From Dendrolimus kikuchii (lineage: Eukaryota; Arthropoda; Insecta; Lepidoptera; Lasiocampidae), in NCBI GenBank assembly GCA_019925095.2, contig CM034412.1:186001-250000 (forward strand): DNA of 64,000 bases, in the 5' to 3' direction. Under the pieces are notes generated by a model that saw only the letters and a list, made by a program, of their open reading frames with translations, was not told the origin of the DNA and did not search any database. Both the position numbers and the translations under genes were made by a program. Below, piece by piece: positions 31,205 to 42,728 of the stretch (its first letter is position 1; the number at the start of each line of letters is the position of its first letter).

Positions 31205-31565
31205 TTATGTAATATTACATACATACATACATACATACATAACTTTACGCCAGTTCCTTTGCGGGGTAGGCACGAACAACAGAGCGCCATCCAGGCTTAT
31301 TCTTACACACCTCACTTGCTTCTTTGACATTCATAGCTCTTGTCATGCACGCTCATCTGTTCTTAAGGCTCCCGACATCACCTTCCGCTAGTACACGATC
31401 TATTTGATCATGGAAGGTATATCGTGGCCTTCCACGACTTCTGCATCCATCCACTTTTGCATTGTATATCTGTTTAGTCATTCTTTCATCATGCATTCTT
31501 TCCACATGCCCGAACCGCCGGAGCATTCCTTTCCTTACCTTCCTCCCGACACTCTCTTTCAGACA
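31205..31565 (-). mobile_element. Family A LINE 3' end, longer copy
   Basis: A long (CATA)n tail of seven units, then family A sequence up to cctcccgacactctctttcag, including the RWFGHVERM-coding section. Confidence 0.86.
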
Positions 31566-32007
31566 AATATTCTATAGGTGGAATTCATGCATACGGCAGC
31601 GGTAGGCAGGCTCCTCCTCTCTCACTCTAACCCACAGCTCTAGCCGTATTTCGGTAATTAGACTAAATAATTATACTAATGTACATAATCAAGAACTGTA
31701 ACTAAGAATAAAATATATTTTATAATCAATCAAAGATTTTATTAGCAAACATAAAATTTAAGTAATAACCTAAGCTTTTCTCAAGTTAAACTATTTCAAT
31801 ATTAAATAGTTCAACTTTGATTAGTTTAGGTTATCATTTCTGTCGGCCGTCCCGAGACGCACACTTGATTTTTTATTTCATTTTGTTCTATTGTAGATAT
31901 GTCGTGGCGGCAATATTTTGATCTAGGCAAAGCCGTTTAAGCTGACGATTGCTGCACAATGCAATTTCGGTTACTGCAACGGTATGAAATAGATCCCTGC
32001 AGCTTTT

Positions 32008-32321
32008 ATCCGTGCAGAAACGGAGAAAGAATACAATTTCCTGCGTTGGGGCGGCTTGTCGTAAGAGGCGACTAAACAACTCACAGCCAGGTGGTAGGGC
32101 ATTTGCCCGACTGGATGGCTACCACCCCTGGTCTAAAGTATGTCGCCATAACAACCTTGAGTTGTGTTCCGGCATTAGTGACCAGGTTCCAGTCTCCCTT
32201 AAGAGAGCAGCAGCACATTTGTAGTACCTTTGGTGTTGCAAATGTCCATAGGCGATGGTAACCGCTTTCCATCAAGTGGGCCGTTTGCCTGTCTGCTGAT
32301 CTCCTGCAATAAAAAAAAAAA
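32008..32321 (+). mobile_element. Family B element, full length
   Basis: atccgtgcagaaacggag to ctcctgcaataaaaaaaaaa. Confidence 0.86.
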
Positions 32322-32831
32322 ATATATATTATAATTATCTTATAGTTGTATGAGCCAAATGCGTAACAAGATTTTTTTTTAGTGGAAACTTAGTTAATGT
32401 GCGTATTAAGTTATGTGTTTTATATTGTAAGAATTATAATTATTGTATGTTTCCCAAATAAATAAAATAAAATAAATAAATAGCAATTATAACCTAACCA
32501 TAATGTCTAGAACAATAACTAATGTCTTTGCCTTCTGGCTGCGCGCAGCTCGTCGCACATATAATATATATTTGTGGTACACGCTGATGGTGGTGGGTCT
32601 AGGATACCCAGGTCGATGTAGTCGTAGAAGTTAAAACCCTGTTAGTTGGTGACAACTTGTAATAATATCACTTTACATACGAAAGCGTCTGCCTTCGGCT
32701 ATAACCCAAACGGAAGACGAACAAAAATGCAACCACAATGTTGCTAGTAAAAAATATTTTATGTTGGTGTTGCCAACACTGGCAATATTTTATTTTAGCT
32801 GTAATCAGGTCAGTGAATCATAAACAAAGCG

Positions 32832-33128
32832 GAGTTTTTGGCGGGAGCTGAAAGGAGACGTTGTGCTGTGCCGTTTTATTTTCTAAAAATGTGTAAAATT
32901 ACTCTAAAATGAACAATAGTTGTAGGATATTGATAGTTTTTGAGTAGTAACTATGTGTTTTGTGAGAAATATGAACTGTAACCTTTTGAGTTGTCACAAG
33001 AACTCCGTTGAATGGCACTAGCTGATAACCTATATTTCAGCTGTGTTACACATAGGTTTAAGAAAATGAAGAAACTACATTGAATCCAAGATCTGGCTTA
33101 AAGGCCTAGCTGCCAAGCCATAAAAAAA
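32832..33128 (+). mobile_element. Family D retroposon with 16-bp target duplication
   Basis: Starts gagtttttggcgggagc, ends gccaagccataaaaaaa. The repeat aatcataaacaaagcg lies at 32816-32831 and 33129-33144. Confidence 0.88.
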
Positions 33129-33763
33129 AATCATAAACAAAGCGAATTCATCCATGTTATTTTAATTTTAACGTTCATCCGAGTCTAAAATCTGATAAAA
33201 ATAACTAAATACGCACGTTACAATACCAAGTTTCACGTGAGCAGGGATTTTTAAAGTTTACTAAGGATGTCTAGTGGAATATGAAGAAAAAATGACATTT
33301 ACCAAAGAACAGTCGACACGATAGGTTTGTAATGGTTAGTTTAGCTTCTTTTAATCAAATCATTGTTTTGTTAACTATTACAAGGTGTTAAAGCTTTTGC
33401 TTACAAAATTATAGTCGTTATTATTAAAGTAAACACCATAGGCTATGTTGACAAAATGCGTACGTCGTAACTAAAGCAACTCGATACTTGCACGATGTTT
33501 GATGTCGTACTAAAAATCACTAGTAAGTATCGAAATTACTCTTGACCTAATATTGGAGTTGCTAGAGTTTAAAATTTTTTTCGAAAGTGGCGCCCTTATT
33601 ATTTTCTACTTTATTTTGGCACTATTTCTATGATAATATTCTATAAGTAAAATGATGTTATTTTGACCTTTTTCTGTTATACGTAAATAACGTTGGAATT
33701 GGTGTGACCACATTCCTATTTGATTGAAAACAATTTATTTAAATATACATATTATTAAACTAG

Positions 33764-34195
33764 CTGATGTTCGCGACTTCGTCCGCGTGGTATTTATTAT
33801 TCCTTCAATTAAATACCTTATAATGCTTTTTTATAGACGACATTGAACGTAATCTAATTCGGAACATGGACAAATAGGTTGGTTGGCTGACGTACACGGG
33901 AGAATTACATATTAAAGTTTTTTGAAGTATCCTACGGGAATTCTATAATTTTTCGGGAACATAAGTATCCTATATGTTGACCAGGGATATAAGCTACCAT
34001 CATACAATATTTCATTTAAATCGGTCCAGTCGTTTCGGAGATTAGCCCGTACAAACAGACAAACAGAAAATTAAAAAAAAACTAAATTATTTCTATTTCG
34101 CTTCATACATCCCCCTGACTCGGTTTTTAGCATTTTTTTTCATTGTACAGAAATTCAACCTCTACAGTTTTATTATATGTATAGATAATATTCCT
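33764..34195 (+). repeat. RTE-type 3' end
   Basis: aaactagctgatgttcgcgac, cgtccgcgtgg, then aaatcggtccagtcgtttcgg and gtatagataatat. This is the common lepidopteran RTE tail plan. Confidence 0.6.
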
Positions 34196-34360
34196 TAAGC
34201 CAATCAAAATTCAGGTCAACCTCTCAACAAAGACTTATATACTACGATGGCGTCCGTGCTTAACTCGTTTCGGGATATGATCCTGGATGTAATCCAAAAT
34301 CCCCCACAAACTAGATTATAAGTTACTTGAATTAAATCACTTAGGGTTTTTATTTTGAAC

Positions 34361-34460
34361 TAGCAGTCCTATCAGAAGTTGTCCTACCTTGAAAAAAATA
34401 AAAATCTAGAACCCAATTCCAGCGCCACCTACCGGTGTTAATCTAAACCATTCTAGTATG
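34361..34460 (+). repeat. Family C fragment
   Basis: actagcagtcctatcagaag, ccagcgccacctaccgg, aatctaaaccattc; truncated. Confidence 0.6.
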
Positions 34461-34489
34461 TCACTGTGGACATAAATTATTTATAAATA

Positions 34490-34946
34490 TATAATATCAC
34501 CCCATAAATGTCTTACGAACGGACAGTATACCTGCCACGCTTGTCCAAGGCGGCTTGGCAGGTTTGACACGTCGGTTATCTCGATGTGCAGGTTGCATCA
34601 CGATGTTTTCCTTCACCGTTGTTAGCACGTGGAAATTGTAAGCACGTACAACAGAGCGCCATTTAGGCTTATTCTTACACACCTCACTCGCTTCTTTGAC
34701 ATTCATAGCTCTTGTCATGCACGCTCATCTGTTATTAAGGCTCCTGACATCACCTTCTGCTAGTACACGATCAATTTGATCATGGAAGGTGTGTCGTGGC
34801 CTTCCACGACTTCTGCATCCATCCACTTTTGCATTGTATATCTGTTTAGTCATTCTTTTGTAACAATATGCACATTAGATCAGAAAACTTGACTTGTGTT
34901 TTGAGTTTGGGACGCCTACGCTAGCCATTACGCTACCACGACTTGA
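34490..34946 (-). repeat. Family E SINE split by a family A LINE
   Basis: SINE parts 34495-34638 (cacgcttgtccaaggcgg ... gtggaaattgtaa) and 34859-34946 (tgtaacaatatgcac ... ctaccacgactt) are continuous in intact copies. The six bases ttgtaa are present on both sides of the insert. Its tRNA-like B-box section is deleted. Confidence 0.8.
34641..34857 (-). mobile_element. Family A LINE nested in the SINE
   Basis: From gcacgtacaacagagcgcc to gtttagtcattctttt. It lacks the usual (CATA)n tail and the last 30 bases of the 3' end. Confidence 0.82.
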
Positions 34947-35119
34947 TCATTTATTTGATTAATATCATTTCAGAGTATTTCAGAGCCATCGAAGTCAAGT
35001 CGCTAGCTTGTCGGTATTCTATAGGATAGAATTCGGCGAGTGTGCCACGGAATTAATTAATTCCTTCCTTACCATTTTACAACCGGACAAGCGGACGTAC
35101 GAGCTCATGCCACCGATAC

Positions 35120-35370
35120 GTGGTGGAAATACCAACAAAGCGGACGAAACGCTATTCTTCCACTTTTATCATACGTACTGCTGAAGAGTGGAACTCTTTA
35201 CCGTCGCCTCTTTTTCCTAAAAAAAAATTCAAAGTGTCTTCAAGTCTCGCGTGAAATCAGGCACAATGTCAGTCAAACGCGAACCTATTCAATATTTTAA
35301 AAAAAACCATTGCGGAAGAAGGCAGAGTACTAAATATAAGTTAATAATTTTATTATCTTTTTCAATAAAA
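35120..35370 (+). repeat. LINE relic
   Basis: Around 35176-35290 a broken frame reads RTAEEWNSLP and KFKVSSSL, the xxWNSLPxxxF motif at the C-terminal end of many CR1/Jockey polymerases. Degenerate. Confidence 0.5.
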
Positions 35371-35795
35371 ACAACAGAGACAAATCCAACAAATCAAACA
35401 TTATGAAAAACGGTCCAGCCGTTCTTGTGTTTGACATTTCCAAGGTGGGAGTCACGGCCGGTCCTCCACTCTGTTTACAAGATTTGCATTAATGGGAGTG
35501 AAGCCGCGGGCAAAAGGTGGTTAATTATAATTTAAGTTCAATCTGTTGTCTGCTATTATTAAACGCATCGGCATGTTGCGCTTGTGAATGGCAAGCCGTC
35601 GGACTCGTTCATCAAATACCAAAGTTTAAGTTTTTATTCATCGTGTCATGTTTAAATGTACATTATGCACATTTAAATACTTAGGCACGTTTTGTAAGTG
35701 TAAAAAATATAAAAAAAAAACTAGCTACATAGAAACCGACTTCAAGAGTAATTAAAAAGCTTAAAATAAATGTTTTCTACAACATCTTGAAGGTA

Positions 35796-36039
35796 CAGAT
35801 ATACAATGCAAAAGTAGATGGATGCAGAAGTCGTGGAAGGCCACGACACACCTTCCATGATCAAATTGATCGTGTACTAGCAGAAGGTGATGTCAGGAGC
35901 CTTAAGAACAGACGAGCGTGCATGACAAGAGCTATGAATGTCAATGAAGCGAGTGAGGTGTGTAAGAATAAGCCTGAATGGCACTCTGTTGTTCGTGCCT
36001 GCCCGCAAGGGAACTGGCGTGAAGTTATTTATGTATGTA
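35796..36039 (+). mobile_element. Family A LINE 3' end
   Basis: cagatatacaatgcaaaag to gttatttatgtatgta; open frame except for a one-base loss near the end (CPQGNW for YPAREL). Confidence 0.85.
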
Positions 36040-36212
36040 ATTTCAGCCAAATCGGTCCAGAAGTTTTTCCGTAAAAGCATAACAAACAGAAGTTAAATAA
36101 CAATGAAATTTATATGAAATTATCCTGAAACTACACTGAATCGTAACGCATAGAGAATCATCAAAGTTGGTTCAGAAAAAAAAAGGTTAGACTGAACATA
36201 CATAAAAAAATA

Positions 36213-36577
36213 TTTTCAACACACTTGCTCATAAAGTGGCTCTATAGTCACCGCAATTAGGCACAGAATGACACCCATAATCAAACTGTGAGTAAAAAAA
36301 ATTATAACTCACTAGTGAGTTATAGATTTTTTTTAAATTTTATTGGTTGAGTTGCTTTGTTCTTAAAAAAGTTTTTATTCAAAAAAAAAGATCGTGTTCT
36401 ATAGAACAAATAAATTAATGTTCCTATTGCTTGCTCATTTCATGCAACTTTTTATTTAAATAGATAATTTTAACTCGTACGTGTTTAATAAATAAAACTT
36501 TCACTCATATATAACTTTTTTTATCTACTAAATAAAATGAGTTTTTGTTGTTATTTTATTCACAAGTGTGTTGAAAA
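36213..36577. repeat. Element with 15-bp terminal inverted repeats (MITE candidate)
   Basis: ttttcaacacacttg at 36213-36227 and its exact reverse complement at 36563-36577, 335 bases apart, with AT-rich filling. No coding capacity. Borders may lie further out, since the sequence to about 36720 resembles other moth repeats. Confidence 0.45.
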
Positions 36578-36757
36578 ACGTCGTATGATACACGTGTGTA
36601 TTGATGATTACCGTCCTCGGCTCTCTTAAGAACCTCGCCTACGGCTCGAGTCTCAATGGCGCCTCGGCGGTAATCACCAATGTTACACACTAGTACCATA
36701 ATGTACTATTACAGGACGAATCGCGAACCTCCTCTTATTTTGGTAGAATATGATAAA

Positions 36758-37040
36758 TAATAGCCCATAAATGTTCCACTGCTGGACTTGGGTCTCCCAC
36801 TATAGAGGAACGGACAGTATACACGCCACGCTTGTCCAAGGCGGCTTGGCAGGTTTGACACATCGGTTATCTCTTGCAGGTTGTATCACGATGTTTTCCT
36901 TCACCGCTGTTAGCACGTGGTAATTGTAACAATAGACACATTAGGTCAGAAAACTGCCTAAGTGGTGCATGCGTTCCGGCCAGGATCGAACCCGCGCCCT
37001 TTGAGCTTGGGACGCGTGCGCTAACCACTATACCACGACT
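36758..37040 (-). mobile_element. Family E tRNA-derived SINE, nearly full
   Basis: From agcccataaatgttccactgc to ctaaccactataccacgac; contains ggatcgaaccc (B box reversed) and ggacgcgtgcgctaacc (A-box region reversed). Confidence 0.82.
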
Positions 37041-37165
37041 TTTTGTTAGTCAGTTAAAAAATATTTTACTTCATATTAATCTATCTCACGCTCTTTTTTT
37101 ATAACTGCTGAAGTGTGTTATACAATTACTTTCGAAAAATTAATGGAGTTGTAGCAAACAGTCTT

Positions 37166-37480
37166 ATCCGTGCAGGAACGGAGAAAGAATACAATTTCCT
37201 GCGTTGGAGCGGCCTGTCGTAAGAGGCTACTTAACAACCCACAGCCAGGTGGTAGGGCATTTTGCCCGACTGGATGGCTACCACCCCTAGTCTAAAGTAT
37301 GTCGCCATAACAACCTTAAGTTGTGTTCCGGCATTAGTGACCAGGTTCTAGTCCCCTTTAAGAGAGCAGCAGCGCATTTATAGCACCTTTGGTGTTGCAA
37401 ATGTCCATAGGCGATGGTAACCGCTTTTAATCAAGTGGGCCGTCTGCCTGTCTGCTGAATTCCTGCAATAAAAAAAATAA
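37166..37480 (+). mobile_element. Family B element, full length
   Basis: atccgtgcaggaacggag to ttcctgcaataaaaaaa. Confidence 0.86.
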
Positions 37481-37560
37481 AAAAAACTGCACAACAAGAA
37501 AAAAATATTACCCTCGTAATAATGACAAGAAATAGAAAAAAACTCCTAATATGTTTAACA

Positions 37561-37798
37561 TTTTTTTTATTGCATGAGTTCAGCAGACAGGCAGACGGCC
37601 CACCTGGTAGAAAGCGGTTACCATCGCCGATGGATATATGTAACACCAAAGCTGTTGCCAATGTGCTGCCTCTCTCTAAAGAGAGACTGGAGCTTGGCCA
37701 CTAATGTCGGAACACAACTCAAGATTGTTTATGGCGGAATACTCTAGACTAGAGGTCGTAGCCATTCAGACGGATTGTTTCTTCGAGAAACTGTATTC
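37561..37798 (-). mobile_element. Family B element, diverged, 5' part lost
   Basis: Reverse copy from tttttattgcatgagttcagc to ggtcgtagccattcagacgg. It faces the forward copy 80 bases away. Confidence 0.78.
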
Positions 37799-38081
37799 TT
37801 AATATATAATTCATAACTTGTTTATTCATTGCATATTATTTTACAAATGTATCTGCATGCGCACTTCGTCCTAAATAAAGCAGTTAAACGTAGCTTAAAG
37901 TCGTGAAATATCTTAATCGCTCCGACACACATTCGTGCGATGCGCGTGCGCATAGCATTCGCAATCCTCACGACCACGCAGAACGCGCGAAGGTCGGATG
38001 AACATTCTCGTGCTTTCGATCTTAATCGTCGTGAAACTCTGGCAAAACTAGAACCCTTATGGTTTCTTATTATCTGTACGT

Positions 38082-38254
38082 ACATACGTACATACATAAC
38101 TTCACGCCAGTTCCCTTGCAGGGTAGGCACGAACAACAGAGCGCCATTTAGGCTTATTCTTACACACCTCACTTGCTTCTTTGACATTCATAACTCTTGT
38201 CATGCACGCTCGTCTGTTCTTAAGGCTCCTGACATCACCTTCTGCTAGTACACG
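38082..38254 (-). mobile_element. Family A LINE 3' end
   Basis: cgtacatacataacttcacgcc to ccttctgctagtacacg; about 300 bases before the alternative Skeletor exon. Confidence 0.83.
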
Positions 38255-38556
38255 GGTCTATCTGTACGTCATAGTCATTTTTCTTAGAAACTATTAGGTA
38301 CATTTTATATGTTTAGTTTGATGAGGAAGCTGGTGGAGGAGACGATCCACCTGATGGCAAGTTATTATTACCGCTAATGGATCGATCGACTTCGGTAATT
38401 TAAATTATTAGGGAAATTTAAACTTTAATAGATTGAAAATAGATTAAATTTGTTGACGGTGAAAGTAGTTTAAATGGTACAGAATGCATCCAACTAGTCC
38501 CTAAGCTCCCATCCCGTAGCCCCCGAGTGTCGCTGAGCGCCGCTTTCCTGTTGCAG

Positions 38557-39456
38557 AGCCGCAACAAGGCGTTGGTGGCAGCCTCTACTTCTGCGAAGTC
38601 CTCCCCAACGACCCGAAAGCCCATCGCCAATCTCGACGCCACCACCTATCGCCCTTCACACCTGCGGCCTGGCGCCGGGCCCCTCGCGCTGGTAGAACAC
38701 ACTGCAGACCTCTCCGCGCTGCATCGTCGAGCTGACGACTATTCTCCACCGACAGAACAGCGCCTATCGAAACATAATGAGAAGCAACATACCAAACAAT
38801 ACCAGAGCCCTCAACAACAAGAACCAATTTATCAACAACAATATCATCAACAAGAAGATGGACAGATTTACAATCAAAATTTTCAACAGCCATTACACCC
38901 AGAAGAAGAATTAATATATCAACAGCAGTTTGATCCACAGTACAGTGTGATTCCAGTTCAACAAAACCAACAAGTGTATCAACAAATTCCCCAGAATCTT
39001 GAGCCGTCGCAGATACCATATGAAATTCAGAGTCAAAATCAATCACCACTGTTAAAAAGAATAAGCTACTATCAGCAACAGGTACAAGAGAATGAAAAAC
39101 TACGTCAACAAAGTGAATTGTTGCGACAACAAAGCGAACATCTCAAGAACCAACTAGCTGAAGCGTTTAGGAAGGCCGATGAAACCACTCATCAGAGAGA
39201 CGCAAATCAAAGAGGTCAAAGAGTGAAAGTCGCACAACACCATCAACAACCCGAAACAGACTCAAGCTATCAGTTCCAGCAAAGTATTTCTCCTGTGGAG
39301 CCCCAAAGCTATGAAGAGGATCTGGTAAACGACAGATATCGTCAGTTTGAGCCGGCGCCTCACCAATACCGGCATTTGGCGCAATCGAGGGGTCTCCGGG
39401 CGGCGAAGAGTGGCGCCGATGACCTTGACCTAGTTGGGGAGTCAGGGTCGCAGTGA
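38557..39456 (+). CDS. Skeletor: Putative alternative terminal exon of Skeletor (Gln-rich, coiled coil)
   Basis: A strong acceptor (cgctttcctgttgcag) opens a 299-codon frame in phase 0 that ends at TGA (39454-39456). The product starts SRNKALVAASTSAKS, then has a Pro/His/Arg-rich part. From about residue 75 to 165 it is dominated by Gln, Tyr and Pro (QQQEPIYQQQYHQQ). Around residues 170-210 is a likely coiled coil (NEKLRQQSELLRQQSEHL), followed by a charged tail ending DLVGESGSQ. It lies on the gene's strand inside the 30-kb intron after exon 23794-23931. No other gene signal (start region, second exon) surrounds it. I infer an alternative last exon that replaces the DOMON exons. A nested single-exon gene is less likely, because no good ATG opens the frame. 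A weak ATTAAA occurs at 39944 and an AATAAA at 41671. Confidence 0.65.
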   Translation, partial: SRNKALVAASTSAKSSPTTRKPIANLDATTYRPSHLRPGAGPLALVEHTADLSALHRRADDYSPPTEQRLSKHNEKQHTKQYQSPQQQEPIYQQQYHQQEDGQIYNQNFQQPLHPEEELIYQQQFDPQYSVIPVQQNQQVYQQIPQNLEPSQIPYEIQSQNQSPLLKRISYYQQQVQENEKLRQQSELLRQQSEHLKNQLAEAFRKADETTHQRDANQRGQRVKVAQHHQQPETDSSYQFQQSISPVEPQSYEEDLVNDRYRQFEPAPHQYRHLAQSRGLRAAKSGADDLDLVGESGSQ

Positions 39457-40439
39457 GCGGCGTAGGAGCGGTCGATGAACGGTTGCGCAAACGATGTGCT
39501 ACATGGCCGCATCTCAATTGCAAAATCACTCCTTAAACTGCTTCGCATTAATCATCACCATTTAAGTCCTTTCATCCACATTCAGTACCATTTAGCGCTT
39601 CACTCGTTGCGGCGACATATCAATCAAATGCATTCTTGCAACACCCGCCTAAGAAGCCGGCCATTAACGTATCTCATTAGCAGCGGCTTGCGACATTTTT
39701 ATAAGTAAATTAACTCCAAAAGTATTAGACAAAATTATATCAGCAATTTTGTAGAGGTATTTAAATCTAAATAGGAACATTTGACATACAAATTCATATA
39801 AATAATTAATTTCTTGAGTAATATCTGATAGAGTAGGAAAAACTATTAAACGACAACTGTCCGAACACTTATCCCCAATTTTAATGATAGGCTTTGGGCA
39901 TAGATTTTCCAATTAGATTGTGGTTTCCAATTTAACCCTTGATATTAAACTCTATTTCTAGCCGTATAGGTTCCAATTCAATTTGGTTTTGGGTCCCGAA
40001 ACCAATCGGGATCCAATCGAGCGGCGAATCGGCTGACATGGCGTTGACAAGCCAACTATTAAGGATATATTTGCTTGTACTATAATGTAGTTGTTTGTGA
40101 TGGAAAAAGCATCAACTCCGATATCAATTATTGGCTTAACGACTCGACCGCGTTTGATTATAGCTTAAAAGCCACTTTCATTGTGATACCCCCACGCGCT
40201 ATCGGAATACTCTATTAACCTTAAGTGGAGACGATTTCACTTTTCGATTAACATTTTTATTAAAGGTGTTTTATGCGTCAGTTACTATCGAAGAATAAGT
40301 GGTAAATATTAACACGAATCCATTTAATGTGTTAAACTCGTATACAACCTTTGTGCTCGCAATTTAATTTAATTTTGAAAATAGCTGGAGTATTGCTTCC
40401 ATCTTTGGGTTTGTGCACCTCAGTATCAACTGCACTAAC
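39457..40439. other. Region after the alternative Skeletor exon, candidate 3' UTR
   Basis: No further frame. ATTAAA at 39944 is the first weak poly(A) signal. Sequence to about 39700 is less AT-rich than the rest of the intron. Confidence 0.4.
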
Positions 40440-40885
40440 TTGACTCCTTGTAGCGCCGAGCGGTCCGGATTGTCGACGATCCCGAAATTATAGACGGTTT
40501 AGTCTCTCAGCCATAGAACAGACGTTGACGCTCTAAGCGTGTTCTATCGTCTGTACAACGGCGAGTGCTTTGATGAGCTATTTCATTTGGTGTCTACATC
40601 GCCATTCTATCATCGTACCACTCGCCGACGATTGGAAGTTCATGCACACTTCCTAGACACTTGGAAGTCCTCCATGCCATATGTGTCCAAATTATGAAAT
40701 GAACTCCCTCCCGCGGTTTTCCCAGAGCGCTATAATGTGGGGCTGTTCAAAAAGGGCATGAACAGACACCTAAAGTCTCGACGAGGTAGGCAACGCATCG
40801 GCTCCCTTAATGTTGCAGATGTCCATGGGCGACGGTAGCCACCTATCACCAGGTGGCCCGTATGCCAGTTCGCCTACAAGCACAC
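40440..40885 (+). repeat. CR1-type LINE 3' end (degenerate)
   Basis: Broken frames read VFYRLYNGECFDELFHLV, FYHRTTRRRLEVHAHFLD, NELPPAVFPERYNVGLFK and MNRHLKSRRGRQRI, the end of a CR1-clade (Zenon/Daphne-like) polymerase. Its 3' end, gttgcagatgtccatgggcgacggtagcc...ggtggcccgtatgcc, resembles the tail of family B. Confidence 0.78.
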
Positions 40886-41260
40886 CTCTTGGACTTATAA
40901 GTTTTTGGGGTTTATCGCACTTGTTTTGATAAGTTCAGAATTTCCTGGAAATGGCTGGATAGGTTGGGGTGCCAGTAGCTTTTGTTTTTAACTAATATAA
41001 GGAGACTTCGCATATCAATCATTGGAGTTATATATATTTTAGGTGCTTTTACACTTGTAGTGCATGTTTATTAATCACGAAATGACAATTTTTCATTACA
41101 TAAATACTATTAGCTTCTTTATTTATCTCGCCCGAAATTGCGAGATAAAAGATTTTATACAGCCTTAATAATATACCGAATGTATTAATTGTTATACCAC
41201 AAATTGGCATCGGATAACTTCACAAAACTTTACGTTAATCGTCATATCTATAACTTGTAT

Positions 41261-41290
41261 GCATAATTGCATATTAATATGCAATTATGC
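41261..41290. repeat. Perfect 30-bp palindrome
   Basis: gcataattgcatatt is followed directly by its reverse complement. Symmetry ends exactly at both borders. Confidence 0.95.
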
Positions 41291-41789
41291 TTCTTCTGTT
41301 AATGTTTTTTCATACTAAAAATCCGTCGTCCTACTGGAAATATCCTTTTTAATTTAAAAAAATCACAAAATAACTGTAATCTGTGTTACCTGTCCAACGT
41401 GGACGTAGTCGCGAGCTATTTAATAATATAGTTTCAACACTAGAATATAAAATGAAATCAAGGCGACAGACATCGATTCGTTGGTTAGTGAAACAAGCCA
41501 TCCCTATTATCAGCTCATTCATCATTCACTCCGAAACAGAGTGGAATTGTTTAATATCATTCACACAAATGACAATGAATAGACATTCCAATTTAGAATT
41601 CGGAATATGATTTATGTTGTTTGTTATTATTGAGCCGAACAACACAATTGCCCGAAATGTCTGATGCTTCAATAAATATTTATTTGTGCTAATGGAAATG
41701 ATAGGAACTGCTATAATGACTATGAAATATCAAACGACTGTATGAAGCTGCTTTTGCTTTTGCGTAAAATATTCGTTCATTTTTAACAA

Positions 41790-41960
41790 AAAAAAAGAGG
41801 AGGTTCTCAATTCGTCGGGATCTTTTTTTTATGTATGTTCACCGATTACTCCGAGATTTATGATCCGATTTACGTGATTCTTTTTTTGTTCGACGCGGAA
41901 TAGCTGCCATTTGGTCCCCTAAAAATTTGACATATTTTGGCCCAGTAGTTTTCATTTTAT
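41790..41960 (+). repeat. RTE-like tail with aggaggttctcaattcg motif
   Basis: aaaaaaaaagaggaggttctcaattcgtcggg, atgtatgttcaccgattactccg; same plan as 30478-30720. Confidence 0.6.
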
Positions 41961-42509
41961 TAACATTTTTTATGAAAACATTTCCATTCCGTTACTACTA
42001 CGTAACGGAAATACAGGTGTAAATAAAAACGCGAATCGTGAATGCAATCGGCTAACGTGTACAATCCGAATGGGCATGTTAATCGCTTACGCGTGCTCCC
42101 ACTGCCTTCACAAATCATCCTCCCATTTGCGCCTGCAGGGCTGACCTGTTATAATTTCCTTTGATCAACTATATATTTAATGAATTAATGAATCAAGATC
42201 TCTATATTGTCCATCAATCAAAACTAATACAGATACATAATTGCTTTTAGACAATGCGTGGCATTACAGCCTCTAGCGATCTTTTCCAAGCAACCCATGT
42301 CAATTATGCATAGGTTCTACAGGTTTCAGCTGATCTTAGTTACGCAGGAACTAAAAGATTATTGGAATTCAAACTGGTCAAGTAATAACGATGTAATTAG
42401 ATAATGAAAAATTTGTGGAATTTAAACATTTTCGTCAGATAGCTACACAATTTTCAGCAACAGATTCGTAAGCAACCTTTTAGTCTTATTGGTGCAATAG
42501 GTAATTATT

Positions 42510-42728
42510 AATTTAGTCGTGGAAGGCCACGACACACCTTCTATGATCAAATTGACCGTGTACTAGCGGAGGGTGATGTCAGGAGCCTTAAGAACAGACG
42601 AGTGTGCATGACAAGAGTTATGAATGTCAAAGAAGCAAGTGAGGTGTGTAAGAATGGGCCTAAATGGCGCTCTGTTGTTCGTGCCTACCCCGCAAGGGAA
42701 CTGGCGTGAAGTTATGTATGTATGTATG
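42510..42728 (+). mobile_element. Family A LINE 3' end with 12-bp target duplication
   Basis: gtcgtggaaggccacg to gttatgtatgtatgtatg; taggtaattatt flanks it at 42498-42509 and 42729-42740. Confidence 0.88.

Noticed and set aside
38585..39049. Minus-strand open frame of 154 codons
   Set aside because: Shadow of the Gln-rich exon: antisense of CAA/CAG codons lacks stops. The forward frame has the acceptor and the phase match.
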